Position numbers and translations under genes: made by a program. Below the pieces are notes generated by a model, which ran no database searches, was not told the origin of the DNA, and saw nothing but the letters and a program-made list of their open reading frames with translations. From Nitrososphaerota archaeon (GTDB lineage: Archaea > Thermoproteota > Nitrososphaeria_A > Caldarchaeales > Wolframiiraptoraceae): 11,492 nucleotides of DNA. Of the stretch, positions 5,561-11,492 are shown one piece after another; the first letter of the stretch is position 1, and the number at the start of each line of letters is the position of its first letter. The stretch lies in the NCBI GenBank assembly GCA_021157985.1, contig JAGGVM010000106.1, positions 1 through 11,492 of the forward strand. Reading direction: 5' to 3'.

Positions 5561-7078
5561 TTGCACTGGTTGGAGAAGCACGTGGCGAAGGCGCTTAAAG
5601 AGAGGAAGTCTCCGCTTTCGTTCGAAGAAGCTGCTGAGCTGATCGGTCGAGACGTTGGCTCGGTGGCTAAGGCGTCTCTATGGCTCAGGAACAAGGGGTT
5701 GATAGATGTCGAGGAGAGGGAGCGTAAAATCTTCTCCTTAGGAGAGGAGGGAAAGATCTACGCGGAGCAGGGGTTACCCGAGAAGAGGCTCGTTGAGGAG
5801 CTTGAAAAAGCGGGTGGAGAGCTGGAGCTCGATTCGCTGAGGGAGAAGCTGGGCGAAAAAACCTTCAGGATAGCGATTAGCTGGGCTAAGAGACGGGGCT
5901 GGATAAGCATAGAGAAGGCTCCGCGGGGTGCGGTGGCGAGGCTTGTGGAGAAGCCCGGGGAGCTTGCGGAGGAGAAGGTTCTCAAATTGCTCGCGGAGGG
6001 TGAGCGAAGTCTCGACGAGATCCCGGAGGATCTGAGGGATGCTTGCCTGGAGCTGGCGAGTAGGCCTAAGGTGCTTGAGGTCAAGATCGTTAGAACGCAT
6101 TTGATGAAGCCGACTGAGAAGTTGATGGCCCTGCCTGATGAATTGCTGGAAGAGGAGGAGGTTACGAAGCTTACGAGAGAGCTCCTGGCCACGGGGAAGT
6201 GGAGAAAAGTCAAGTTCAGAAAGTTCGATATACGGGCTCCGACTCCCCCGGTCTTCGCATCTAAGAGACACCCACTCCGAGAGCTGATAAAGCTCGTCAG
6301 AGAAATCTTCGTTGAAATGGGGTTCGAGGAGATACGCGGCCCATTAGTAGAGCTCGCCTTCTGGAACTTCGACGCCCTGTTCCAGCCCCAGGATCACCCG
6401 GCTCGAGAAATGCATGACACATTTTATCTCGCTGAGCCCGAGAAAGGCGAGCTTCCCCGCAAACTCGTCCCCCCGATTAAGCGCGTGCACGAGGATGGAG
6501 GTGATACTGGATCGACGGGTTGGGGGTATCGGTGGAGCGCTGAGGAGGCGAGGAGGCTTCTCCTAAGAACTCATACGACGGCTACGACTATAAGATACTT
6601 GGCTGAGCATAGGGATCCGCCCGTCAAGGTCTTCTCTGTGGATAGGATTTACAGGAACGAGCGGACGGATTGGAAGCATCTCGCCGAGTTCCATCAGATC
6701 GAGGGCATAGTGATGGGTGAAAACGTTTCTTTCAGAGATCTACTGGGGTTGATCAAGGAGTTCTATAACAGGCTTGGGTTGAAGAACGTGAAGTTTAGGC
6801 CGAGCTACTTCCCCTACACCGAGCCTTCAGCCGAGGCCGTGGCATACCTTGAGGATAAGAAAACGTGGCTTGAGCTCATCGGCATGGGGATCTTCAGGCC
6901 TGAGGTCACTAGGCCTCTGGGGATAAAGCATAGGGTTTTAGCGTGGGGCGGTGGGCTGGAGCGGCTGGCGCTCGCATTATACGATCTCGACGATATCAGA
7001 ACGTTCTATAACAACGACCTAAACTGGATTAGAAGCGTTCCATCGGCTTTCCTGAAAAAGAAGATAGGAATTGTTTAG
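5561..7078 (+). CDS. pheS: Phenylalanyl-tRNA synthetase alpha subunit (archaeal type)
   Basis: PheS forms an (alpha-beta)2 enzyme with PheT and charges tRNA-Phe; PheT is not in this window. The 505-residue length is normal for archaeal PheS. Winged-helix repeats for tRNA contact occupy about residues 1-190, with the first reading SFEEAAELIG then ASLWLRNKGLI. The class II catalytic core follows: FEEIRGPLVELAFWNFDALF (255-274, motif 1 region), HDTFYL (285-290), motif 2 in VDRIYRNERTDWKHLAEFHQ (360-379), and motif 3 GGGLERLALALY (463-474). The start is uncertain. TTG at 5561 has GGAG 6 bases upstream, but AAGGTGG (5530-5536) lies 6 bases before an in-frame ATT at 5543. The six extra codons encode VSELS after the start, resembling the N-terminus of some archaeal PheS. 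An in-frame TAA at 5519 limits extension. The gene ends one base from the convergent HAM1-type gene. Confidence 0.97.
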   Translation: MHWLEKHVAKALKERKSPLSFEEAAELIGRDVGSVAKASLWLRNKGLIDVEERERKIFSLGEEGKIYAEQGLPEKRLVEELEKAGGELELDSLREKLGEKTFRIAISWAKRRGWISIEKAPRGAVARLVEKPGELAEEKVLKLLAEGERSLDEIPEDLRDACLELASRPKVLEVKIVRTHLMKPTEKLMALPDELLEEEEVTKLTRELLATGKWRKVKFRKFDIRAPTPPVFASKRHPLRELIKLVREIFVEMGFEEIRGPLVELAFWNFDALFQPQDHPAREMHDTFYLAEPEKGELPRKLVPPIKRVHEDGGDTGSTGWGYRWSAEEARRLLLRTHTTATTIRYLAEHRDPPVKVFSVDRIYRNERTDWKHLAEFHQIEGIVMGENVSFRDLLGLIKEFYNRLGLKNVKFRPSYFPYTEPSAEAVAYLEDKKTWLELIGMGIFRPEVTRPLGIKHRVLAWGGGLERLALALYDLDDIRTFYNNDLNWIRSVPSAFLKKKIGIV

Positions 7079-7079
7079 A

Positions 7080-7691
7080 TCACTCGTATGGAGGAGGGAT
7101 CTCGACGAGCCTCTCGGACAACCACTTCGCGAACTTCTCAGCCGACCTAGCCCTATGAGAAAACTCGTTCTTCTCCTCGACATCCATTTCTCCGAACGTT
7201 CTCCCATCACCCTCAGCCGGAACGAATATGGGATCGAACCCGAAACCTTTCTCTCCTCTCGGCTTCTCAGCGATCCAACCCTCGACCTCGCCCGTGAACA
7301 TGTGAACCGAGTCCGTGATCGGACAATAGAACGCGAGCGCAGACTTGAACCTCGCCCTCCGCTCCTTCACCCCCTCCATCAACTTGAGGATTCCCCTTAT
7401 TCCTAGGGTTTTGAAGACGTAGCTGCTGAAAGGCCCTGGAAATCCTTTAAGCGAATCGATGAAGAGACCCGCGTCCTCAACGAGGACAGGTTCTCTCAGG
7501 ACGCTGTACGCGTAAAGTACGCTGTTCCTAGCTATTTCTCTAAGATCCATGGATTGGATCTCGGGGGTTTCCATGGGCTCGACCCTGAACTTGAACCCGT
7601 ATCTCGTGAATATTTCCCTGAATTCCTCGGCTTTGCCCTTGTTCGTTGTGACTACTACGAACCTAATGCTTCTTCCTCCTTTCCTCGACAT
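7080..7691 (-). CDS. rdgB: HAM1/RdgB-type XTP/dITP diphosphatase
   Basis: This enzyme hydrolyses non-canonical purine triphosphates (XTP, ITP, dITP) to monophosphates, keeping deaminated bases out of DNA and RNA. All family motifs are visible: the entry loop TTNKGK (residues 15-20), VEDAGLFIDSLKGFPGPFSS (71-90), GFGFDPIF (149-156) and KNEFSHRARS (174-183). The product is 203 residues; most archaeal homologues begin about eight residues later, at MRFVVVT-like text. The annotated ATG at 7691 lies inside the end of bud32 and has a GGAGG 10 bases upstream. An alternative is ATT at 7667-7665, preceded by GGAGG with a 7-base spacer and overlapping the bud32 TAG as ATTAG. It is the last gene of the Kae1-Bud32 cluster. 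Confidence 0.95.
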   Translation of the reverse strand: MSRKGGRSIRFVVVTTNKGKAEEFREIFTRYGFKFRVEPMETPEIQSMDLREIARNSVLYAYSVLREPVLVEDAGLFIDSLKGFPGPFSSYVFKTLGIRGILKLMEGVKERRARFKSALAFYCPITDSVHMFTGEVEGWIAEKPRGEKGFGFDPIFVPAEGDGRTFGEMDVEEKNEFSHRARSAEKFAKWLSERLVEIPPPYE

Positions 7692-8328
7692 ACCTACCCC
7701 TCCTCCTTATCTCCTTCACTTTCTCCATGATCTTCAGGGCTTGCTCCCTCCCAACGGTACTCGAGTATCCTTTAAGAAAGTTCCTCATGAATATCTCCCT
7801 TATGGAGTGATGCGCGCTGTCGAGGCTTCTATCCAATAGATGCACGTCTACAGCGAGCTCCTCTAAGTCGTCTGTGACCACGCTTAGCCCGAAGTCTATG
7901 ATGTAGAGCCTCCCCTCTTTATCGACTAGGATATTGGATGTCGTCAGGTCTCCGTGAGCGACGTGGGTGAGATGCATTCTGCCGACTATTTCTCCCAAGC
8001 TTCTCGCTAAGGCTTCGATCACCTTTTTCGGGAGATCGTGTAGCAGATTTCTTAGCTCCGTTCCCTCGATGAACTGCATGTAGAGGGTTGACTCGCTTCG
8101 ATCCATGAGGACGATGGCGGGGCAGGGGACACCGCTTTTCTTGAGCATCGAGATTATCTTGGCTTCGTGGAGGGTTCGCCTATCCCTCACCCACTTATCG
8201 AGATCCGGCATCCTATACGGCTTCGGAACCCTATGCTTCGAGACGAGCTTTAATCCATTCCACTCGAGCTTCGAGACCACGGCCTCCGCTCCAATCCTTA
8301 TCACCTTCGACTCGGCTTCGAAGATCAC
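7663..8328 (-). CDS. bud32: Bud32 (PRPK-type) atypical serine/threonine kinase/ATPase of the KEOPS complex
   Basis: Bud32 works with Kae1, Cgi121 and Pcc1 in KEOPS, which makes N6-threonylcarbamoyladenosine (t6A37) on ANN-reading tRNAs; its ATPase activity supports turnover. The 221-residue product is the usual compact size. Motifs seen are IRIGAEAVV (residues 10-18), the ATP-contact lysine region VSKHRVPKPYR with K31, E55 in RTLHEAKI, the catalytic loop HGDLTTSNI (125-133; D127, N132) and the metal-binding IIDFGLS (143-149, D145). The tail is Arg/Lys-rich (RRRGRYVEERRKKH), as expected for tRNA-binding Bud32. The start is GTG at 8328, 23 bases after the Kae1 stop, with GGAGG in that gap. The last 29 bases overlap the annotated start of the diphosphatase. 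In several euryarchaea Kae1 and Bud32 are fused; here they are separate. Confidence 0.96.
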   Translation of the reverse strand: MIFEAESKVIRIGAEAVVSKLEWNGLKLVSKHRVPKPYRMPDLDKWVRDRRTLHEAKIISMLKKSGVPCPAIVLMDRSESTLYMQFIEGTELRNLLHDLPKKVIEALARSLGEIVGRMHLTHVAHGDLTTSNILVDKEGRLYIIDFGLSVVTDDLEELAVDVHLLDRSLDSAHHSIREIFMRNFLKGYSSTVGREQALKIMEKVKEIRRRGRYVEERRKKH

Positions 8329-8351
8329 TCACGGCCTCGCCTCCTCTCTCT

Positions 8352-9347
8352 TCATAGGCCCATCTCCCTCCAAGCGGCCTCCGCCTCGTCGATCCGGTAT
8401 CTAGGCCTAATCCTGCTTTCCTCGACGTGGATCATCTGCCCGGCCAGCAGATATAGCACGCCCGTCCACGCTATCATCGCCCCGTTATCTCCAGCGTATT
8501 GATCTGGAACCCTGTATACCCTCGCGTCGTGCAGCCTTGCCATGGATTCTATCATCTCGCCGAGCCTCCGGCTTCTGGCCAATCCGCCTACTATCAAGAT
8601 CTCGGATTTACCTGAAAACGCGAGAGCCCTCTCAAGGGTCTCTGTAAGCATGCTGTAAACGGTTTCGGTTAAGCTGAAGCAAACGTCTTCAAGCTTCATT
8701 CCTCCCTCCAAGGCCTTTAAAGCAGCCGTGAGAAGACCTGAGAAAGATACATCCATTCCCTTAACCCTGTAGGGCAGCGGATGGAATTTTCCTCCTCGTC
8801 TCGCGCATTCCTCCGGAGCGGGCATAGGCCCTATCCCAGCCTTGATGCCGAAGACGTCGAGGCAGTTTCCCGCCGCTATGTCGAGCGTCTCCCCGAAGAT
8901 CCTGTATCTGCCATCGAGGTAACCCGTTATCAGGGTGTTCCCTCCAGCGACGTAGAGGATTACCGGGTCCCTGCATCCGGCCGTGAGCCGTCCTATCTCG
9001 ATATGTGCGATCCCGTGATTGACTGGGAGGAGGGGTTTTCCGAGGCTGAGGGCTAGGGCTCTGGCGACCGTTGCTCCGACCCTGAGACATGGCCCCATTC
9101 CCGGGCCGATTGAGAACGCTATCCCATCCAGCTCTCTCGGAGATATGCCGGCTTTTTCTAAGGCTTCTTTGACGGCTTTGGGGGCGAGCTTGCTGTGATG
9201 CTGGGCTGCTTCTCTTGGGTGGATTCCGCCGCTTGGAGGCCTGTAAGTATAGTTTACGTTAGCTAGAATTCTTTTCTCACTCGTCGCTATCCCAACGCCG
9301 AAAGTGTGAGCTGTCGACTCTATTCCGAGGACTATCTTCTCGCCCAC
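8352..9347 (-). CDS. kae1: Kae1/TsaD-family tRNA N6-threonylcarbamoyladenosine transferase subunit (KEOPS)
   Basis: Kae1 transfers the threonylcarbamoyl group from TC-AMP to A37 of tRNA. The 331-residue ASKHA-fold protein shows IVLGIESTAHTFGVGI (residues 5-20), IHPREAAQHH (42-51), GPGMGPCLRVG (81-91), the metal-binding HGIAH pair (H111, H115), YVAGGNT with Y132, GETLDIAAGN (152-161), MDVSFSGL (198-205), VGGLARSRRL (253-262) and the metal-site Asp in AGDNGAMIAW (D287). No key residue appears missing. Translation is predicted to start at GTG 9347, which gives the standard N-terminus; only a weak GAAGAG precedes it. The gene lies 73 bases after the AOR gene on the same strand, with a TATA-like element between them, and is followed closely by bud32. 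The other KEOPS subunits (Cgi121, Pcc1) are not in the window. Confidence 0.97.
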   Translation of the reverse strand: MGEKIVLGIESTAHTFGVGIATSEKRILANVNYTYRPPSGGIHPREAAQHHSKLAPKAVKEALEKAGISPRELDGIAFSIGPGMGPCLRVGATVARALALSLGKPLLPVNHGIAHIEIGRLTAGCRDPVILYVAGGNTLITGYLDGRYRIFGETLDIAAGNCLDVFGIKAGIGPMPAPEECARRGGKFHPLPYRVKGMDVSFSGLLTAALKALEGGMKLEDVCFSLTETVYSMLTETLERALAFSGKSEILIVGGLARSRRLGEMIESMARLHDARVYRVPDQYAGDNGAMIAWTGVLYLLAGQMIHVEESRIRPRYRIDEAEAAWREMGL

Positions 9348-9378
9348 TTTCTCTTCAAGATCTTTCCGCTGAAAACTC

Positions 9379-9386
9379 CTTAAAGA
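9379..9386 (-). promoter_or_regulatory. Possible TATA-like box for the kae1-bud32-rdgB operon
   Basis: TCTTTAAG on the minus strand lies 32-39 bases before the kae1 GTG, inside the 73-base gap after the AOR gene. It suggests the KEOPS cluster can be transcribed independently of the redox operon. It is a moderate match only. Confidence 0.35.
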
Positions 9387-9397
9387 CTTACCCTAAG

Positions 9398-9402
9398 AAA
9401 AA
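9398..9402 (-). terminator. Possible oligo-T terminator after the AOR gene
   Basis: The minus strand has a T5 run in TTAATTTTTCTTAGG, about 19 bases beyond the AOR stop and before the putative kae1 promoter. Its position between two functionally unrelated gene groups fits a terminator, but the run is short. Confidence 0.3.
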
Positions 9403-9420
9403 TTAAGGAAATCAGGGCGA

Positions 9421-11337
9421 TCAGCTTCCCCAAATTACCTCCGCGACATCGGAGAGCCCGAGCTCTTCGAGCTTCTCCCTCGTAGGCTTACCGGTCTTCT
9501 TATCCCATCCCAGCGCCTCATAGGTTTCATCGAGCATTCCGTCAAGGTTCTTCACGCTCACGCCCTTCGTCGGCCCAGATTTGAGAGGCTCCATAAGCCT
9601 CTTCGGAAGTCTATCATCCTTTCTGCTTATTCCCTCCCGGACGTTAAAGCATCTCTTCAGGTTATAGACCCGCTCCGAGATCTTCAGTAGATCTTCCGGG
9701 CTTAGATTCCACCCCGTCAAAGTCGAGACGAGCCTCGAAAGCCGCCTAGGATTGAGGTTCCTATCCTCATCTGCTTGCAAATAGAATCTGCAGACTCCTA
9801 GGATGCTGGCGAGCTCTCCGAAAATGAACATTACCTTCACGGCTCTTCCCCTATTAACTCCCGTCTCCTCGAACCGGCTTGGAGGAGGCCATGGAAGGCC
9901 GAAGTCGACAAGCCCCATATTACTCCTACTGAAGTCCCACATCGGAGACCAGATGGGCTCAATGTGACATGACCCTCTCGGATTCCCGATAGCGTACTGG
10001 ATCGCCAAGGACTTCGAGGTACCTCTCGTGTCATGCGCCGGCACTTCCAACCCCTTAACGTGGCAGGCGAAGTCCTCAGCTCCTCCGCCTATTTTTTCCG
10101 CGGCTTCTCTAACTCCCTCGGCTAATAGATCCCCTATATCCTCCCTGTTTATTATTTTCTCGAGAAGGGCTAGCACGGCGTCGGGATTCCCCCACTCGAG
10201 CTTTATCCCACCCGTGTCCTTCTCCGTTATCAACCCCCTCTCGAAAGCCTCCGTGGCGAAGGCTATCACGCTTCCCGCGGAGATGGTATCTATCCCGTAA
10301 GTATTGCAAAGGTATCCCGCTTTGATCAACGGCTCCAGGTCGCCCATCATGTTCTGAACTCCGAGCATGTCGTCAGTCTCGTATTCAGCTCCCTCATGAG
10401 GAGGAGTCGCGTATTTTCCTGCCGGAACCCAAACGAAGCGGCCGCAGGCCATGACGCAGCCGAAGCAGGCTCTACGCTTTATCAGGTAATTTCTAGCCAG
10501 AGCCTGTCCGGACATTTTGTCCGCGTCTTCATAGTACCCTGTTTGGAAGTTCTTCGTCGGAAGCGCGCCGGACTCGTTTAAGCTCATTACACCGCCTATC
10601 GTCCCAAGCAGAGCGAGCCTATCGTCCGTTCTCTTCATCAAGGCTTCAAGAGCTTCCCGAACAGCCTCGAGGAACCTGTTCGGATCTGCTGGCTCTATAC
10701 TTCGATCGCCATCGACTACTATTGCCTTGAGCTTCTTTGATCCCATTACAGCGCCTCCTCCGCATCTCCCCGCTGCCCTATCGTAATCGATCATGATGTT
10801 AGCGAACTTGATCAACCGCTCCCCTCCAGGACCTATGCAGGCAACTGATGCATCCGGGTTTCCGACTTCCTCGAGAAGTATATCCGTTGCTTCGTGAACG
10901 GTCTTTCCCCATAGGTGCGACGCATCCCTTATCTCGACTTCATCGTCAAAAATATTCAAGTACACGGGCTTATCGGATGCGCCCTCTATGATTATGAAAT
11001 CATATCCCGCGAACTTCATCTTGGGTCCGAACTTTCCACCAGCCCTCGACTGCCCGAAAATCCCGGTTAAAGGCGACTTGAAACAGAATTCAACGCTTCC
11101 GGATCCAGGGGTCAGAGTTCCGGTCAATACCCCTGTAGTTGCTATTAGCTTGTTTTCCGGGCTCAGTGGATCGAGTCCTTTAGGAAGCTCATCCCACATC
11201 AGCCTCGCGGCGTATCCGGTTCCCCCGAGATAGAGTTTCAACAAGTTCTCGTCTAGATCTTGTTTGACGATTTTACCCGTTGTCAGATTCACTCTGAGGA
11301 TTTTTCCTCCATATCCGTAAAACTTCTTTCCCGCCAT
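9421..11337 (-). CDS. aor: Tungsten-type aldehyde ferredoxin oxidoreductase (AOR family)
   Basis: AOR-family enzymes oxidise aldehydes to carboxylates in the cytoplasm with a tungsten bis-pterin centre and one 4Fe-4S cluster, reducing ferredoxin. The 638-residue length is normal. The N-terminal domain opens YGYGGKILRVNLTTG (residues 7-21) and contains DRAAGRCGGGAVMGSKKLKA (186-205), a pterin-binding signature. The cluster ligands are C291, C294 and C298 in ACFGCVMACG, plus C516 in ILGVCRF. The tungstopterin-site segments GAEYE (316-320), NTYGIDTIS (345-353), PAHDTRG (433-439) and RGSCH (454-458) are present. One oddity is S511 where P. furiosus AOR has Asp in its second DxxGLC motif. The substrate cannot be told from sequence. 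The ATG is well supported: GAGGTGAT lies about 5 bases upstream, overlapping the stop of the preceding Fe-S protein gene, so the two are probably co-translated. Confidence 0.96.
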   Translation of the reverse strand: MAGKKFYGYGGKILRVNLTTGKIVKQDLDENLLKLYLGGTGYAARLMWDELPKGLDPLSPENKLIATTGVLTGTLTPGSGSVEFCFKSPLTGIFGQSRAGGKFGPKMKFAGYDFIIIEGASDKPVYLNIFDDEVEIRDASHLWGKTVHEATDILLEEVGNPDASVACIGPGGERLIKFANIMIDYDRAAGRCGGGAVMGSKKLKAIVVDGDRSIEPADPNRFLEAVREALEALMKRTDDRLALLGTIGGVMSLNESGALPTKNFQTGYYEDADKMSGQALARNYLIKRRACFGCVMACGRFVWVPAGKYATPPHEGAEYETDDMLGVQNMMGDLEPLIKAGYLCNTYGIDTISAGSVIAFATEAFERGLITEKDTGGIKLEWGNPDAVLALLEKIINREDIGDLLAEGVREAAEKIGGGAEDFACHVKGLEVPAHDTRGTSKSLAIQYAIGNPRGSCHIEPIWSPMWDFSRSNMGLVDFGLPWPPPSRFEETGVNRGRAVKVMFIFGELASILGVCRFYLQADEDRNLNPRRLSRLVSTLTGWNLSPEDLLKISERVYNLKRCFNVREGISRKDDRLPKRLMEPLKSGPTKGVSVKNLDGMLDETYEALGWDKKTGKPTREKLEELGLSDVAEVIWGS

Positions 11338-11343
11338 TTTTCA

Positions 11344-11492
11344 TCACCTCTTATCCGGCATGAGGGGCGTGAGCTCTTTCTTCTGAAGCCTCGAGAAAAG
11401 CATCCGCTTGTACTTCGCTGCATCGTTTACGTCTAAGAAGAGCAAGGCCTTCGTCGGGCAAACCTTGACGCATTCAGGATCCCCTCCGCAGA
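11344..11492 (-). CDS. Ferredoxin-like 4Fe-4S protein, C-terminal fragment (5' part beyond window)
   Basis: The minus-strand frame from 11490 encodes 48 residues ending in TGA at 11346-11344; the gene continues beyond the right edge. The visible start CGGDPECVKVCPTKALLF carries the end of a 4Fe-4S motif (C...C-x3-C-P), and the tail KYKRMLFSRLQKKEL is basic. This pattern resembles HycB-like ferredoxin-type subunits often encoded beside AOR-family enzymes, so it probably passes electrons from the tungsten enzyme to ferredoxin or another acceptor. Only 6 bases separate its stop from the AOR ATG, and the AOR ribosome binding site overlaps its end. How many clusters the full protein holds cannot be seen here. 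Confidence 0.85.
   Translation of the reverse strand, partial: CGGDPECVKVCPTKALLFLDVNDAAKYKRMLFSRLQKKELTPLMPDKR

Noticed and set aside
5758..6271. Two long minus-strand open frames inside pheS
   Set aside because: They are Ser/Leu/Arg-rich antisense shadows of a Glu/Lys-rich region of a well-supported PheS, and neither resembles a known domain.
8761..9090. Open frames of about 90-110 codons on both strands within kae1
   Set aside because: Kae1 motifs run through this region without a break, and the alternative frames show only low-complexity Pro/Arg text.
1..11492. CRISPR arrays, insertion sequences, integrases, toxin-antitoxin pairs or a defence island
   Set aside because: No regularly spaced direct repeats, terminal inverted repeats or characteristic protein families were seen. 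All genes look like conserved chromosomal genes with similar composition.

Overview
The window looks like a compact chromosomal segment from an anaerobic, probably thermophilic archaeon with about half G+C. The archaeal signs are an archaeal-type PheS of about 505 residues, an archaeal KEOPS pair (Kae1 and Bud32, as separate genes), a tRNA-splicing endonuclease subunit, a DGGGP-synthase-like UbiA prenyltransferase for ether lipids, A/T-rich TATA-type boxes 27-35 bases before start codons that lack a ribosome binding site, and a tungsten-type aldehyde ferredoxin oxidoreductase. The splicing endonuclease subunit has lost two of its three catalytic residues, which implies a hetero-oligomeric enzyme. 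That form is known from Crenarchaeota and relatives, so a TACK-group lineage is my best guess. I cannot fix the phylum.

Layout, left to right. (1) 3-737 (+): the C-terminal part of a DUF2207-type membrane protein, cut by the window edge. (2) 780-867 (-): tRNA-Leu(GAG) with an encoded CCA. (3) 910-3517 (-): a probable operon read as splicing-endonuclease structural subunit, then UbiA prenyltransferase, then DegT-type PLP aminotransferase. (4) 3554-4291 (+): a membrane-anchored phospholipase D-superfamily nuclease-like protein on a Thr/Ser-rich stalk. (5) 4288-5448 (-): a creatinase-like M24 protein without the usual metal ligands. (6) 5561-7078 (+): PheS, divergent from the M24 gene. (7) 7080-9347 (-): Kae1, Bud32 and a HAM1-type XTP/dITP diphosphatase, tightly packed. 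(8) 9421-11492 (-): aldehyde ferredoxin oxidoreductase preceded by the end of a ferredoxin-like Fe-S protein gene that runs off the right edge.

Translation and tRNA maturation recur: tRNA-Leu, a splicing endonuclease subunit, PheS, and the two KEOPS proteins that make t6A on tRNA. HAM1 cleans the nucleotide pool. UbiA makes the archaeal membrane lipid core. The Fe-S protein and AOR probably oxidise aldehydes and pass electrons to ferredoxin.

No intergenic gap exceeds about 115 bases. I see no insertion sequence, CRISPR array, integrase, toxin-antitoxin pair or defence island. I did not find a convincing new multi-gene system. The points most worth a second look are the catalytically degenerate endonuclease subunit, the metal-ligand-less M24 protein, possible AUU start codons in two genes, the stalked extracellular PLD protein, and the operon joining an aminotransferase to the lipid prenyltransferase.
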